Source: CAWHPS01 sp963831235
Lineage (GTDB): Bacteria; Fibrobacterota; OXYB2-FULL-49-7; JAEUSG01
Length of the DNA: 64,000 nucleotides
Assembly: GCA_963831235.1 (NCBI GenBank)
Contig: CAWHPS010000033.1
Location: forward strand, 62,001 to 126,000
Direction of reading: 5' to 3'
The notes under the pieces are model-generated. The model saw nothing but the letters and a program-made list of their open reading frames with translations, was not told the origin of the DNA and did not search any database. The position numbers and the translations under genes were made by a program. Of the stretch, positions 1 through 9,249 are shown piece by piece (position 1 is the first letter of the stretch; each line of letters begins with the position of its first letter).

Positions 1-48
1 ATAGCAGGCCTCAAGAAGAAGTAGTATTGAATCAAGTAGGAATATTGT

Positions 49-87
49 AAAGCAACACCATCTTTTTATAAAAGATAGTGTTGCTTT
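49..87. terminator. Hairpin terminator, possibly bidirectional
   Basis: A long stem pairs 49-66 with 70-87 around a three-base loop, with a single mismatch at 59/77. On the plus strand the stem runs into a short T tract. On the minus strand it follows the TPR gene that ends at 99, but the T run there is poorer (TTTACAATATT). In frame from base 1 the sequence reads IAGLKKK then TAG at 22-24, so it may also close a plus-strand gene entering from the left. That gene end cannot be confirmed from so few codons. Confidence 0.7.
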
Positions 88-98
88 TTAATTTGCTT

Positions 99-1166
99 CT
101 ATCGTTTTGGCTGATAATTCTGCATTACACGTTCAAGTATGGTTTTAGCTTCAGCCATATATTCCTTTGCAACAAGGTTGTCCGTCTCGTTGTAACGGTA
201 TGCCATTGCCCTGCGGCATTCCGCGGCCGCCTTGTAATAAGCCTTGTTCTTTTCATGGATACGGGCCAGGAAAATCCGGCAGTGAAGAGAATTAACACAG
301 TTATTGAACTCTTCGGAATCACTCAAATATAGAATTTCATCAAAAATAGACTCTGCCTTGTCAAGCTTTCCTTTATAAAAACAGGCTTCAGCCATTCCAA
401 AAGAAAAAATCCTGTTGTTGGGGTATTTCTTAAGCATATCCTGGGCTATCGCTATTCCTTCATCAAAATGACCTTCAGTAATATAAATCCACATAAGATT
501 TGTCGCTGCGGGTTGAGATGTGTAAAGACCGCTTTCAATCGCTTTCTTAAGCTGCGCTATTCCTTCCTCTCGTTTATCGCCGATACCCGGCATCCACCAT
601 AGCAGTTTGCTTAGTTTGCTGCTCCAATAATGATACAGCCCCAGTCCATACAACACATCCGCAAATGAATTATCCATGTCAAATATCTGCTTAAGATAAG
701 ACACACCGGTCCAGCCATTGCGGAACGCCGTTATATATCGTTTATATCGCGACTGGAACGTGCCGATATAGCCGTATGCTCCGCCGGTAAAGAAGATGTT
801 CCACTTATCGGATGGATTCTTCTGCATTATCGCTTCACCAAGTTCTATTGCAGTCTCGCAGTTTTTCATGAATTCAGTCTCGTTTACGGCTGAGTAATAA
901 AAATACATCCTTGCATCAAGGGCCGCTGCAGTAAGAAAATATCCTACCGGATGGTCGGGATATTTTTTCTTGATTGTTTCAAATAATCTTATGGCTGCGC
1001 TGTAATTCTCTTTGTACAAAAAATCCATTCCCTCACGGATTTTTTCATCAAGATATCGATCCTCTTGCCCATTTATTGAAACAATTGGAAAAGCAAGATT
1101 GGAGATTAACATGATAAGAGCTATTGCCATGAAAAAACGAATTGGAAAAATAGTTTTAATAAACAT
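99..1166 (-). CDS. Exported TPR-repeat protein
   Basis: A 355-residue protein with a hydrophobic N-terminal signal (about residues 8-30), followed by repeated helical pairs of tetratricopeptide type, for example around 35-70 (FLYKENYSAAIRLFETIKK), 215-250 and 255-285 (YKGKLDKAESIFDEI). It probably acts in the periplasm or anchored to the inner membrane as a protein-binding scaffold. It is the last gene of a co-oriented run that begins with an ABC importer, 8 bases after the small lipoprotein gene, and a hairpin follows it. Its link to transport is inferred only from position. No catalytic motif is seen. Confidence 0.8.
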   Translation of the reverse strand: MFIKTIFPIRFFMAIALIMLISNLAFPIVSINGQEDRYLDEKIREGMDFLYKENYSAAIRLFETIKKKYPDHPVGYFLTAAALDARMYFYYSAVNETEFMKNCETAIELGEAIMQKNPSDKWNIFFTGGAYGYIGTFQSRYKRYITAFRNGWTGVSYLKQIFDMDNSFADVLYGLGLYHYWSSKLSKLLWWMPGIGDKREEGIAQLKKAIESGLYTSQPAATNLMWIYITEGHFDEGIAIAQDMLKKYPNNRIFSFGMAEACFYKGKLDKAESIFDEILYLSDSEEFNNCVNSLHCRIFLARIHEKNKAYYKAAAECRRAMAYRYNETDNLVAKEYMAEAKTILERVMQNYQPKR

Positions 1167-1174
1167 ACGTTTGT

Positions 1175-1540
1175 CTATATCCCCTTTTTACGGGGTTTGG
1201 CAAGATTAAATTCCATTTCTTTATAATACCGTTCCCATCTGTTCCTGATCCGTGAAAAACGGTATTTTCTTATCTGCTTCATCCTGATAGTTTTCAGATA
1301 ATAGAATGCTACATCCACTCTGCACCCGAACTGATAGCTTTCTTTTGTTAATATATAATTGTCCACCCTGTAATATGGCTTGTCCAAAACCGCATTGGAA
1401 TCATTTGTTTTTGTATCCGCCACCATGCGATTCAGATCAAAGCCAAGAATTCTATCAAGATCAAGGTTCATTCTGTCTTCATTCCAGGACATGCAGCCCA
1501 TGAATGAAAGACACAACAAGACAGAGAAGAACCTACTCAC
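1175..1540 (-). CDS. Small lipoprotein, GTG start overlapping the ABC ATPase gene
   Basis: The frame is open upstream to an ATG at 1597, but that would overlap the ATPase gene by 65 bases and put a charged stretch before the signal. A GTG at 1540 gives VSRFFSVLLCLSFMGC, a clean lipoprotein signal with Cys at residue 16, and overlaps the ATPase stop by only 8 bases. I prefer it. The mature part (about 105 residues) is basic, with many Arg, Lys and Tyr towards the C-terminus, and resembles no family I know. Its place between the importer and a TPR protein suggests an accessory envelope role, which is inference. Confidence 0.65.
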   Translation of the reverse strand: MSRFFSVLLCLSFMGCMSWNEDRMNLDLDRILGFDLNRMVADTKTNDSNAVLDKPYYRVDNYILTKESYQFGCRVDVAFYYLKTIRMKQIRKYRFSRIRNRWERYYKEMEFNLAKPRKKGI

Positions 1541-2645
1541 CAAGAGTGATGCGTTCACCGCTCTCCCTCTCGAACAAATGAACATGACGTCCGTCAATAA
1601 AAACGCTTACTTTTTCTCCGGGTAAAGGCATTCTGTCTGATAGCATGAGGAATATCATGTCCCTCTTGCCCATTTTAGCCGTTACCATCATGCGTTCGCC
1701 TACAGGCTCAACAAGGACAATTTCAACTTCCACTTCCGTGTCGGAATGGCGGCGTCCCTCACGATCCTTAAAATACAGGATCTGTTGCGGCCTGACCCCG
1801 GCAATGAGTTCCTTTCCATTAAACTCCTTCATGGCAAGGCACTTCTCTTTTTCAAGGTGCAGCTTGATGCCGTCTATATCAACAAGGGTTTCATCCTCCT
1901 CGACAATAAGCCGGGCCGGATACATGTTCATGGCCGGGGCGCCGATGAAGGTGGCCACGAATTTAGTCTTGGGCCGGTTGAAGATGTTCATGGGAGTATC
2001 GCATTGCATGAGACAACCGTCCTTCATGATGGCAATCCTGTTGCTCATGCGCATGGCTTCCATTTGATTATGCGTAACATAAATCATTGTGCAGCCCACG
2101 TTTTGATGTATCTTCTTAAGCTCGGTTGTCATGGTTTCGCGTAATTCCTGGTCCAGATTGGAAAGGGGTTCGTCAAGAAGCAGCACTTGCGGGGAAAGAA
2201 CAAGGGCCCTTCCAAGGGCCACACGCTGTCTTTCACCTCCGGACAATTCCCTTGGGAAGCGGTTTCCCTTGTCAGTAAGCTTCAGCATTCCTTTCACCCA
2301 CTCAAGCTTGTTGAATATTTCAAGTCGTGACATTTTTTGAATTTTGAGCCCGAATGCCATGTTCTGGTCAACTGTCATATGGGGAAAAAGCGCGTAAGAC
2401 TGAAAAACCATACCAATATTCCTCTTGCGTGCAGGAATGTCGTTATATGGTTTCCCACCGATAATAAGCTCGCCTTCCGTGATTGATTCAAGCCCGGCAA
2501 TCATATTAAGGGTGGTTGTCTTGCCGCATCCCGAAGGGCCAAGAAGCGTAAGGAACTCTCCTTCAAAGATGTTCAGGTTCAGATCGCATACCACTTTTTT
2601 ATCGTGATATATCTTGTTCAGATTTTTTAGATGTACTTCAGACAT
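1533..2645 (-). CDS. ABC importer ATPase, MalK/UgpC-like
   Basis: A 370-residue ATP-hydrolysing subunit of a carbohydrate-type (CUT1) importer. Visible motifs are Walker A GPSGCGKTT (about 36-44), Q-loop MVFQSYALFP (about 79), signature LSGGERQRVALGRAL (about 134), Walker B VLLLDEPLSNLD (about 154) and the switch histidine in YVTHNQMEA (about 191). The last 130 residues form the regulatory TOBE-type domain typical of MalK, UgpC and MsmX. It begins one base into the stop of the upstream permease gene, implying translational coupling. The substrate cannot be read from the sequence; sugars, polyols or glycerol phosphates are the usual ones for this family. Confidence 0.93.
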   Translation of the reverse strand: MSEVHLKNLNKIYHDKKVVCDLNLNIFEGEFLTLLGPSGCGKTTTLNMIAGLESITEGELIIGGKPYNDIPARKRNIGMVFQSYALFPHMTVDQNMAFGLKIQKMSRLEIFNKLEWVKGMLKLTDKGNRFPRELSGGERQRVALGRALVLSPQVLLLDEPLSNLDQELRETMTTELKKIHQNVGCTMIYVTHNQMEAMRMSNRIAIMKDGCLMQCDTPMNIFNRPKTKFVATFIGAPAMNMYPARLIVEEDETLVDIDGIKLHLEKEKCLAMKEFNGKELIAGVRPQQILYFKDREGRRHSDTEVEVEIVLVEPVGERMMVTAKMGKRDMIFLMLSDRMPLPGEKVSVFIDGRHVHLFERESGERITLGE

Positions 2646-3484
2646 TATTTTACCGCTCCCGCTGTTAAACCTGAACGCATATAACGCTGTAAGAACATGG
2701 TGAATATTATTACCGGAAGTGACAGAAGCATTGCAATGGCCATAAGCAGGTCCTGTGGCGGGGCAAATGCCATTTTGTGTTTAAGGTAAAGCGGCAGGGT
2801 TTGAAGTTCTCCAAACCCTAAAAGGAAATAGGAAAAGATGAATTCATCCCATGACAGGAGAAAAGTATATATGGCCCCGGCTGCAAGACCTGTTGCTGAA
2901 AGTGGCATGACTATACGCCACAAAATATATCCTTTACCGGCACCCAGGATTTCCGCTTGACGCTCGAGATCTTTGGGAATGCTCTCGAAAATACCCATGC
3001 AGATGTAAAGTACATAAGGCAGGGCCAGAAGAGAATGGGCGAGTGCTGCGCCTAAATATGTGTCTGTAAGATGCATCCTGCTGAAGGCCACGGTTACAGG
3101 TATAATCGACACTATGTCCGGAAAAAGCCTGACTGAAATAAGCCCTAAAAGAAGCACGGCCTTGCCCGGAATATTATAGCGTGAAAGCACATAAGCAGCC
3201 GGTACGCCAAGAAACATGGAAAGGGTAATGGTAAGGAGTGCAATCTTGAAACTTACAGCCGCAGCCTTATAGAAATCCGGATAACTCAGAATGAATGCAT
3301 AAGTATGGAAGGTTGGATGGTACGGCCATAATGGAATAATGTCCCCGCCGGTCACAATACTGTTGCGATCGCTTATCGAATATTTGAACATGAAGAAAAT
3401 CGGCACAAAGACGATGATAATCATTATACACAGCATAATAAACCATGCTACAGTATATTTGTCCGGGAATAGAAGTTTTTTCAT
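2645..3484 (-). CDS. ABC importer permease, MalG/UgpE-like
   Basis: A 279-residue inner-membrane protein with six predicted transmembrane segments, the first at about residues 12-33. The cytoplasmic EAA loop, which docks on the ATPase, is seen as RQAEILGAGKGYILWRIVMP at about 185-205. Length and C-terminal position of the loop fit the second permease (MalG/UgpE type) of a CUT1 importer. It lies between the other permease (6 bases upstream) and the ATPase, with which it overlaps by one base, so the subunits are made from one message. Confidence 0.92.
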   Translation of the reverse strand: MKKLLFPDKYTVAWFIMLCIMIIIVFVPIFFMFKYSISDRNSIVTGGDIIPLWPYHPTFHTYAFILSYPDFYKAAAVSFKIALLTITLSMFLGVPAAYVLSRYNIPGKAVLLLGLISVRLFPDIVSIIPVTVAFSRMHLTDTYLGAALAHSLLALPYVLYICMGIFESIPKDLERQAEILGAGKGYILWRIVMPLSATGLAAGAIYTFLLSWDEFIFSYFLLGFGELQTLPLYLKHKMAFAPPQDLLMAIAMLLSLPVIIFTMFLQRYMRSGLTAGAVK

Positions 3485-3490
3485 TATGGT

Positions 3491-4390
3491 TTAGACCCTT
3501 ACAAGGCTTTGCCGCAAACTTTTAAGTACCCGAAAAAGAAGAGCTGAAAAAGCAATGATGCAAAAAACAAGTATCACTGACACAGCCGCTGCTTCGCCCT
3601 TTTTGTTCCAATCATGATAAAGGGTCTCTATAAAAGTGCCCATCAGATGAAACCGTCTCGCCAGGAAATAAGGGAAAATGAACTCCTTCCACATTTCTAT
3701 GGAACGAATAACGAGTACAGTTGATATTGACGGAATAAGAAGCGGCAGTGTTATATAGCGGAATTTCTGTCTTGCTCCGGCACCCATGGTTTCAGCGGCG
3801 CGATACTGATCAAGTGTGATTGAATTGAGCCCGGCCAGAAGTATAAGCATTGAAATTGGCATGTCCCGCCATACCTTGCCTATAAGCGAAATGCCGAGGG
3901 CAAAGACAGCCGAACCCCGCCAATCAACGGGGACAGACACCAAACTTGGCATAAACCAGTGGTGTCCCATAAGAATATTGTTGATGTGCCCTGCAGGATA
4001 CTCGAACAAAACAAGTAGGATAATGGCTGTGACCATAGCCGGAATTGCAAGGGGAATGATGAAAATGCTTCTTACAAAGCCCCTGAACCTGAAATTCCTG
4101 TAGATTAAAATCGCAAGAACAAGCCCTACGCAAAGTTCAAGCGGTGTTCCAACAAGAACAAAGAGTATCGTATTTACAAGAGCGGCCTTAAATTCCTCTG
4201 ACTGGAAAAGGAAAATGAAATTCTTGAAACATGGAAAGGTCACGGTATAATCCGGAGCTACAAAGGTAAGGGAAAGGGAGATTAAATAATAAAATATCAA
4301 TACAAGAAACCCCGCGAGGTAAATGCAAACAGGAAGGAGCATTAAAAATTCCATCCTGTATTTGATAAGGTTTTCCTTGAGAAAGGACAT
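3491..4390 (-). CDS. ABC importer permease, MalF/UgpA-like
   Basis: A 299-residue inner-membrane protein with six predicted transmembrane helices; the first (about 12-38) is very hydrophobic. The EAA loop reads RAAETMGAGARQKFRYITLP at about residues 197-216. It is the shorter UgpA-type first permease, without the long periplasmic loop of MalF. The gene follows the binding-protein gene by 76 bases that hold a perfect stem-loop, an arrangement known from mal and similar operons, where more binding protein than permease is needed. Confidence 0.92.
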   Translation of the reverse strand: MSFLKENLIKYRMEFLMLLPVCIYLAGFLVLIFYYLISLSLTFVAPDYTVTFPCFKNFIFLFQSEEFKAALVNTILFVLVGTPLELCVGLVLAILIYRNFRFRGFVRSIFIIPLAIPAMVTAIILLVLFEYPAGHINNILMGHHWFMPSLVSVPVDWRGSAVFALGISLIGKVWRDMPISMLILLAGLNSITLDQYRAAETMGAGARQKFRYITLPLLIPSISTVLVIRSIEMWKEFIFPYFLARRFHLMGTFIETLYHDWNKKGEAAAVSVILVFCIIAFSALLFRVLKSLRQSLVRV

Positions 4391-4417
4391 GATTAACCTT
4401 TCAACTCACCTTAAGTT

Positions 4418-4444
4418 CCCCATTCCGTTTTAAACGGAATGGGG
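4418..4444 (-). promoter_or_regulatory. Intercistronic stem-loop between binding protein and permease
   Basis: A perfect inverted repeat: CCCCATTCCGTTT at 4418-4430 and its complement at 4432-4444. No T tract follows on the minus strand, so it is unlikely to be a simple terminator. In other importer operons such a hairpin protects the 3' end of the binding-protein message and lowers permease expression. That role is inferred here from position and structure. Confidence 0.6.
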
Positions 4445-4466
4445 ATTCAAGGAGGGGTCAAGAACC

Positions 4467-5972
4467 TCAATTTGACGGGAATTTGTCTTTCAGAAGCTGC
4501 TGTTCCATGGGAAGATATTTTGTTGTCAAGATGTTCTTTATTGAATTTGCATCAACTTTTTCATTGGTCGGTTTGCTGTACTTATTCACACAAAGTTCAT
4601 ACCATGCCTCAATATAGTTTTTACTGATGTCGCCATATTCCTTGACAAGAGGTATCGTGGTCATATTGTTGTATTCGAGTTGTGCCACGGAAACCTTGAA
4701 AATATCACCAACCCAGCCGAGTTCAAAAGTTTCTCCAAGCCGGTTGATTATGTCCTTACGAACAGGAATCATGCCGAACTTCGTGCATTCAACAGCCTGG
4801 TTGTCGTGGTTTGTGATGAACCTGGCCAGTTGATAGGCGAGCTTTTTGTCCGGAGATGTTTTGGGAACACCCCACCACCAGCCGCCGGAAGATATACGTT
4901 TACTGCCTGTTTTTTTGTAAGTTCCATCAGGATTAAGCGCAAATGAAACTGCGGTAGGCATGGTTGCAATCCCCATATCACTCGGATCCTTAAGATAACC
5001 GCGCATCTCAGGATTCTCTTCCCAACCATGAACAAGGAAACAGTCTATCTGCTGTAAAATGGTAAGGAAGACCTTGCCGTCCTTGATAGCCTCATAAATA
5101 TTTGAACCGCGCCATGGATCATTCCACATGCCTGAATTGAATAAACCGTTCTTCACAAACACGGCCTCCCAAGTGAACATGTCAACCACAGGATCCGCAT
5201 TCATACGCATGATATCCTTGGGTTCGGCCCCAAACTGTATTGCCCCGTCAACAAGGCCAAGTGCCGTACCTTCGTAGCGATCGCCGCGATGGGCTATGCG
5301 GGGCATGAAGACATTGGTATTGAAATATTTTGTATGAGCCCAATAATATCCCATTACAAAAAGGTCGTAATTGTCCCACTGCTCGGGATTTTCTTCAAGT
5401 GCATAATCCTTGGGCAGCCCATACCCGTTCTGGTCCTTTAAAAGTTTATTCAAATCTTTCTCGAATTTCTTCCAGTTTTGGGCAGCATCCGCGACCTTGG
5501 ACTTCAGATAAAACATTACACGTGTCTCGAGCTTTCTCGGAACATAATAAGGCTTGTTATCAACATAACCGAGCCCCATGGCAAGAGGATGGTACTCCGC
5601 CATATTCTGTTCAAGAACACTGCTGTCGATAATGTTATTAAGCTGTTCCATATAGCCTTTACCCACAAGAACCCTTGTCATTTCAAATGGAACTTTGACA
5701 AGAAAGATATTCGGATCTGATTTTTCCTGCTGGAGCTTTAAAATAGTTTCCAGGTCCCACATTTTATCGTAGAGAACCATGTTTATCTTGCAATTATTGA
5801 GCTTCTCGAAAACATCAAGTATTTCTCTTCTGAAGTATTTTTCCTGATTTGGCAGCATTTTGACAAGCAGAGTATATTCCTTGGTCCCGCTGCCTTTTTT
5901 AGCGCATCCTGTTCCAAAAACAAGCAGCAGTGCAATAATTACCGCTGAAACAAGACCTTTTGAATAACGCAT
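4467..5972 (-). CDS. Extracellular solute-binding lipoprotein of the ABC importer
   Basis: A 501-residue family 1 type binding protein. The signal ends in a lipobox (LLLVFGTGC), so it should be lipid-anchored facing the periplasm. The body has the two-lobe layout of sugar or glycerol-phosphate binding proteins, with a Trp- and Gly-rich stretch SSGGWWWGVP at about 365-375 that usually contributes to ligand contact. The start is well supported by AAAGGAG six bases before ATG. A possible promoter (TTGATA at 6022-6027, TAGAAT at 5997-6002, 19-base spacer) lies just upstream. It is the first gene of the importer operon. The ligand is unknown. Confidence 0.88.
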   Translation of the reverse strand: MRYSKGLVSAVIIALLLVFGTGCAKKGSGTKEYTLLVKMLPNQEKYFRREILDVFEKLNNCKINMVLYDKMWDLETILKLQQEKSDPNIFLVKVPFEMTRVLVGKGYMEQLNNIIDSSVLEQNMAEYHPLAMGLGYVDNKPYYVPRKLETRVMFYLKSKVADAAQNWKKFEKDLNKLLKDQNGYGLPKDYALEENPEQWDNYDLFVMGYYWAHTKYFNTNVFMPRIAHRGDRYEGTALGLVDGAIQFGAEPKDIMRMNADPVVDMFTWEAVFVKNGLFNSGMWNDPWRGSNIYEAIKDGKVFLTILQQIDCFLVHGWEENPEMRGYLKDPSDMGIATMPTAVSFALNPDGTYKKTGSKRISSGGWWWGVPKTSPDKKLAYQLARFITNHDNQAVECTKFGMIPVRKDIINRLGETFELGWVGDIFKVSVAQLEYNNMTTIPLVKEYGDISKNYIEAWYELCVNKYSKPTNEKVDANSIKNILTTKYLPMEQQLLKDKFPSN

Positions 5973-6052
5973 GTCAATCTCCTTTTGATAAGTTATATTC
6001 TAAATTAAGCATTTACTGGTTTATCAACATAATAATCCATTTCATTTCCATT

Positions 6053-6574
6053 TCAAACCATAGCGTTGCCAGCTGAAATACTTTCTCTCAAGACCTTATT
6101 TAGCAATACTATTTCATCATCCATTTCATTCAGACGCTCACTTAATATCTCCAGCATATTATATGCGATCTCAGGATTTCCTATTAGAACTTTTTTAAAT
6201 TCATTCCTGCGTATTTCGAAAAGCACGGTCCTTTCATTCGCAATTGCGCCCGCTGCCCGGGGTTTATCGTTAAAAATATCCGAAACCCCAAGGCATTCCC
6301 CGGAGGTTATGTTCTTTAAATTATATGCGGCTCCATCTTTTTCTTTCATAATACGAAGCGAACCCTCTTTGATTATATAAAGCGACTCTCCTATTTCGTG
6401 CTCTCTCGCTACAATCTCACCCGGTGCCACGGTTACTTCGCGCGCAATTTCAGCAACAATACTCAGACGTTCAGTATCAACATTGCGAAAAAGGTATAAG
6501 TCCTTAAGAAAGAGCACTCTTTCCAGAATGGCGAATATCCTGGATGTTTCCTCTTTCCCCAGTTCAAGCCGCAT
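6053..6574 (-). CDS. Cyclic-nucleotide-binding domain protein
   Basis: A 173-residue protein built almost wholly of one cNMP-binding (Crp-like) beta-barrel, about residues 25-145, with the family's PGEIVAREHEIGESLYIIKEGSLRI pattern; only parts of the phosphate-binding cassette are typical (SGECLGVSDIF, then KPRAAGAIA). There is no DNA-binding helix-turn-helix, so it is not a Crp-type regulator. It overlaps the end of the large transporter gene by 11 bases. In related bacteria, as I recall, transporter, HEAT repeats and this domain occur in one polypeptide, so it is probably the detached regulatory part of that protein. Whether it still binds cAMP, cGMP or another ligand cannot be told. Confidence 0.8.
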   Translation of the reverse strand: MRLELGKEETSRIFAILERVLFLKDLYLFRNVDTERLSIVAEIAREVTVAPGEIVAREHEIGESLYIIKEGSLRIMKEKDGAAYNLKNITSGECLGVSDIFNDKPRAAGAIANERTVLFEIRRNEFKKVLIGNPEIAYNMLEILSERLNEMDDEIVLLNKVLRESISAGNAMV

Positions 6575-9176
6575 ATCTGACCGCCCGATGATTGATATAA
6601 AGCGCTATAAGATTTATCCACCTGTTGTCAAGATCATTAAAATACTTGACAGCTTCGTCCAGATAGCCGCGATGATACGGCCATTTCTGCGATCCGCTCT
6701 TCAAAAGGTCCCTTTCAGAATAATCCTCCAGTATAGGAATAAGAAAACGGCTTATGTTTTTTTCACCGAATGCCTCAATGAGTTCTATAATATTGGCCCT
6801 GTCACGACCATCAAGAAGCTTGAAGTTCCTGTCGATATTAAGGAGCGCACCCGTATTGTCAATCAACGCAAGCATATTCAGAATAAAAAGGCTGAACCTG
6901 CGGCGCTTGTGAAGAATGGCATCACGGAGAAGATCTATCGCCTTATGCTCGGTTGGAAGAGTAAGCCTTAAATCATAATAGCGGTAAACGTCCATATATA
7001 TTGCATTCATTTCCTGCATTGCCATTTCTATGAGCCTCTCTTTTAATTCAACCCGTTGGCGTATGGGTCTGTTCTTTTCTTTTAAGTGCTGAACCGACAT
7101 AAGCCGCATTACATTGATAAGGGAGAATGCGGTCCTCTTGCGACGGGCGTTCAGAAATAGTCCTTCAACAACATTATAAAGACCTGCCGATACTCCTCCA
7201 AGGCCCTGAATGATATAGTTTTCCTTGCCCCTGTCAACATCCTTGTCAATGTATGATACAAGGGTTGTCACGCTCAATTCATTGTTAAAAGAAAGCACTG
7301 CATCAACAGCAGACCTCCAAACATCACGCGAAGGAGCGCTTAAGAATCCTGGTAACCTTGAAAAGAAGGAATTTATTTTAAGGCCTCCGATGAGCCTCAA
7401 GGCGGTCACGGTCTCATCAATCCGTTCTGATGAAAGATATTCGCCGGTCTTTTCATGAACCAGTGACTTTTCCTCCTTTGACAACTCCCCATATAGAAGC
7501 ATTGCGGTTTCTTCAAAAACAAGCGGGTAATGGTCGTATAAAAGGCTATGAAAACCAAACCGTCTGGGTTTCAGAATCGGGTTTTTCCGGATTGATTTCA
7601 GGGCGCCAGCTCTAATTGCGGCGTTATTATTCTCCAGAAGGTTCCTTAAAAAACCTCTTGCCTCGATTGAGTCGAAAGTACTGAGCGAATTCGCTATCAG
7701 TTCTCTTATCCGATCTGTTTCTTCAAAGAACTTCTTCCGAAGGATTTCAAATGCGGCCTGGCTTCCGGAATACTCAAGATACTTTATCGAAAATCGTTTT
7801 AAATCATAGTCTTGACCATCCATTGCCCTTGAAATTAAAGATAATATTTTATCCCTGTTTTTACCACTGATTTCTGTCTTCATCAGTGAAACCAAATCAT
7901 CTTTAGGCAACTCTATATCTTCATGCAACAATATTCTGCTATATTCTTTTTTAAGCATGTAAATCAAAACTCCAAGGAGAGCTGTACAAATTGCTAGAAA
8001 TAAAGTATAACTAGGGCTATATTGAAGCCAAAGAATGACAAGACCCGCTGCAGCCACACCCAATGGTTTTACAATACCCTCAAGCAGGAGTTTGCCTTTT
8101 CCCCGTAGACGTCTTGCAAAAGCTGAAAAGAAAATCTGGTAATTTGAAGAGAACAGAGTCTCAAAAAGAAACTGACGCAATACATAAAATACGACAATGA
8201 CATTAAACAGAAATGGAGTAATATCAGAGAACAACCCGAAACCCATCCAAAAAAGAAATGCAAATCCTATTAAAAATGTGAATGGAAGCATAAGAAGTGA
8301 ACCTGTGACCCCAAAACGTCGGCTTATGCTGCTGGTATATACGACTTGAAAGAAGATTATTATGCTTGTCACAATGGTAAATATGTTGAATTTAAAAGAA
8401 ACAAAACCCTCTGCATGAAATCCACCTAGATACTGAAACCTCCTGGATAATATTTTTGCAAAAATAAAATCAATATTGAAGATAAGAAGGAAAACAAGAA
8501 AATAGACTGCCGCCATTATTATAACAGCTCGTTCCATAAGGATGCCCGAGAATTCGTTTTTTAAAGAGAATGTCTTTTCACTCTTCTCTGCACGCAACCT
8601 ATAACCGTATTCGCCTTTTATCTGTTCCACCAGAATTCCGGGCAAAAGCAAAAATAAAGCCCATACCCAGATGAAATTCTCGACCCGAATCAAATGAATA
8701 AGCTTACCCGCTATGATTGTAACAAGAAGTCCCCCAAAAAGTCCACCTCCAGCCAAAAGTGGAAACACTGCTTTCCCTTTGCGAGTGTCACATACATCAT
8801 TTGCAATAATCCAAAACACAACAAAAAGTGATAATTTGCTTAAATATGCAGATGAATATAGTGCGATTGCGAATAAACCATTATTTTTCGAAAATAGTCC
8901 GCACCCGGCGACAATGACAAACCAACCTATGGACAATACTCGAATAATCGTCCACCTGTTAAATTTATCAACTATAAAAAAAAGAATACTTGATACTGCA
9001 AAAAGCAGTACCGCATTGAGTTGAAATAGTTTTGGAATAATATTTACTGTATTGTGCTTTATTACAAGAGCTTCGGAGATGTAATCCCCAAGAATTGCTG
9101 CACAGTAGATTACAATTAGAAGTGGAAGTAGATCAAAAAGGGCTTTACGATTTTCTTCTGATAATGATTTGAGCAT
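6564..9176 (-). CDS. MFS/nucleotide-transporter-like membrane protein with HEAT-like repeats
   Basis: An 870-residue protein. Residues about 1-415 hold roughly twelve hydrophobic segments in a layout like the ATP/ADP (NTT/Npt) and MFS carriers. Residues about 430-860 are soluble and consist of helical repeats of HEAT type (for example FEILRKKFFEETDRIRELIA). A cyclic-nucleotide-binding protein follows with an 11-base overlap. The combination carrier plus HEAT plus cNMP domain is a known bacterial architecture without a settled substrate. Nucleotide exchange is only one option, and I see no motif that decides it. The start follows closely after the terminator of the upstream operon. Confidence 0.7.
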   Translation of the reverse strand: MLKSLSEENRKALFDLLPLLIVIYCAAILGDYISEALVIKHNTVNIIPKLFQLNAVLLFAVSSILFFIVDKFNRWTIIRVLSIGWFVIVAGCGLFSKNNGLFAIALYSSAYLSKLSLFVVFWIIANDVCDTRKGKAVFPLLAGGGLFGGLLVTIIAGKLIHLIRVENFIWVWALFLLLPGILVEQIKGEYGYRLRAEKSEKTFSLKNEFSGILMERAVIIMAAVYFLVFLLIFNIDFIFAKILSRRFQYLGGFHAEGFVSFKFNIFTIVTSIIIFFQVVYTSSISRRFGVTGSLLMLPFTFLIGFAFLFWMGFGLFSDITPFLFNVIVVFYVLRQFLFETLFSSNYQIFFSAFARRLRGKGKLLLEGIVKPLGVAAAGLVILWLQYSPSYTLFLAICTALLGVLIYMLKKEYSRILLHEDIELPKDDLVSLMKTEISGKNRDKILSLISRAMDGQDYDLKRFSIKYLEYSGSQAAFEILRKKFFEETDRIRELIANSLSTFDSIEARGFLRNLLENNNAAIRAGALKSIRKNPILKPRRFGFHSLLYDHYPLVFEETAMLLYGELSKEEKSLVHEKTGEYLSSERIDETVTALRLIGGLKINSFFSRLPGFLSAPSRDVWRSAVDAVLSFNNELSVTTLVSYIDKDVDRGKENYIIQGLGGVSAGLYNVVEGLFLNARRKRTAFSLINVMRLMSVQHLKEKNRPIRQRVELKERLIEMAMQEMNAIYMDVYRYYDLRLTLPTEHKAIDLLRDAILHKRRRFSLFILNMLALIDNTGALLNIDRNFKLLDGRDRANIIELIEAFGEKNISRFLIPILEDYSERDLLKSGSQKWPYHRGYLDEAVKYFNDLDNRWINLIALYINHRAVRYAA

Positions 9177-9197
9177 CAGACCTTCTGCATAATAAAA

Positions 9198-9226
9198 AGG
9201 CAGAATCTTAAATCAAGATTCTGCCT
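9198..9226 (-). terminator. Rho-independent terminator of the envelope-machine operon
   Basis: A twelve-base perfect stem, AGGCAGAATCTT at 9198-9209 and its complement at 9215-9226, around a five-base loop. Read on the minus strand it is followed directly by TTTTTATT. It sits 24 bases past the stop of the outer-membrane protein gene and so ends the minus-strand operon starting near 22 kb. Confidence 0.88.
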
Positions 9227-9249
9227 GTATGAGGGATTTCTCTTTATGG

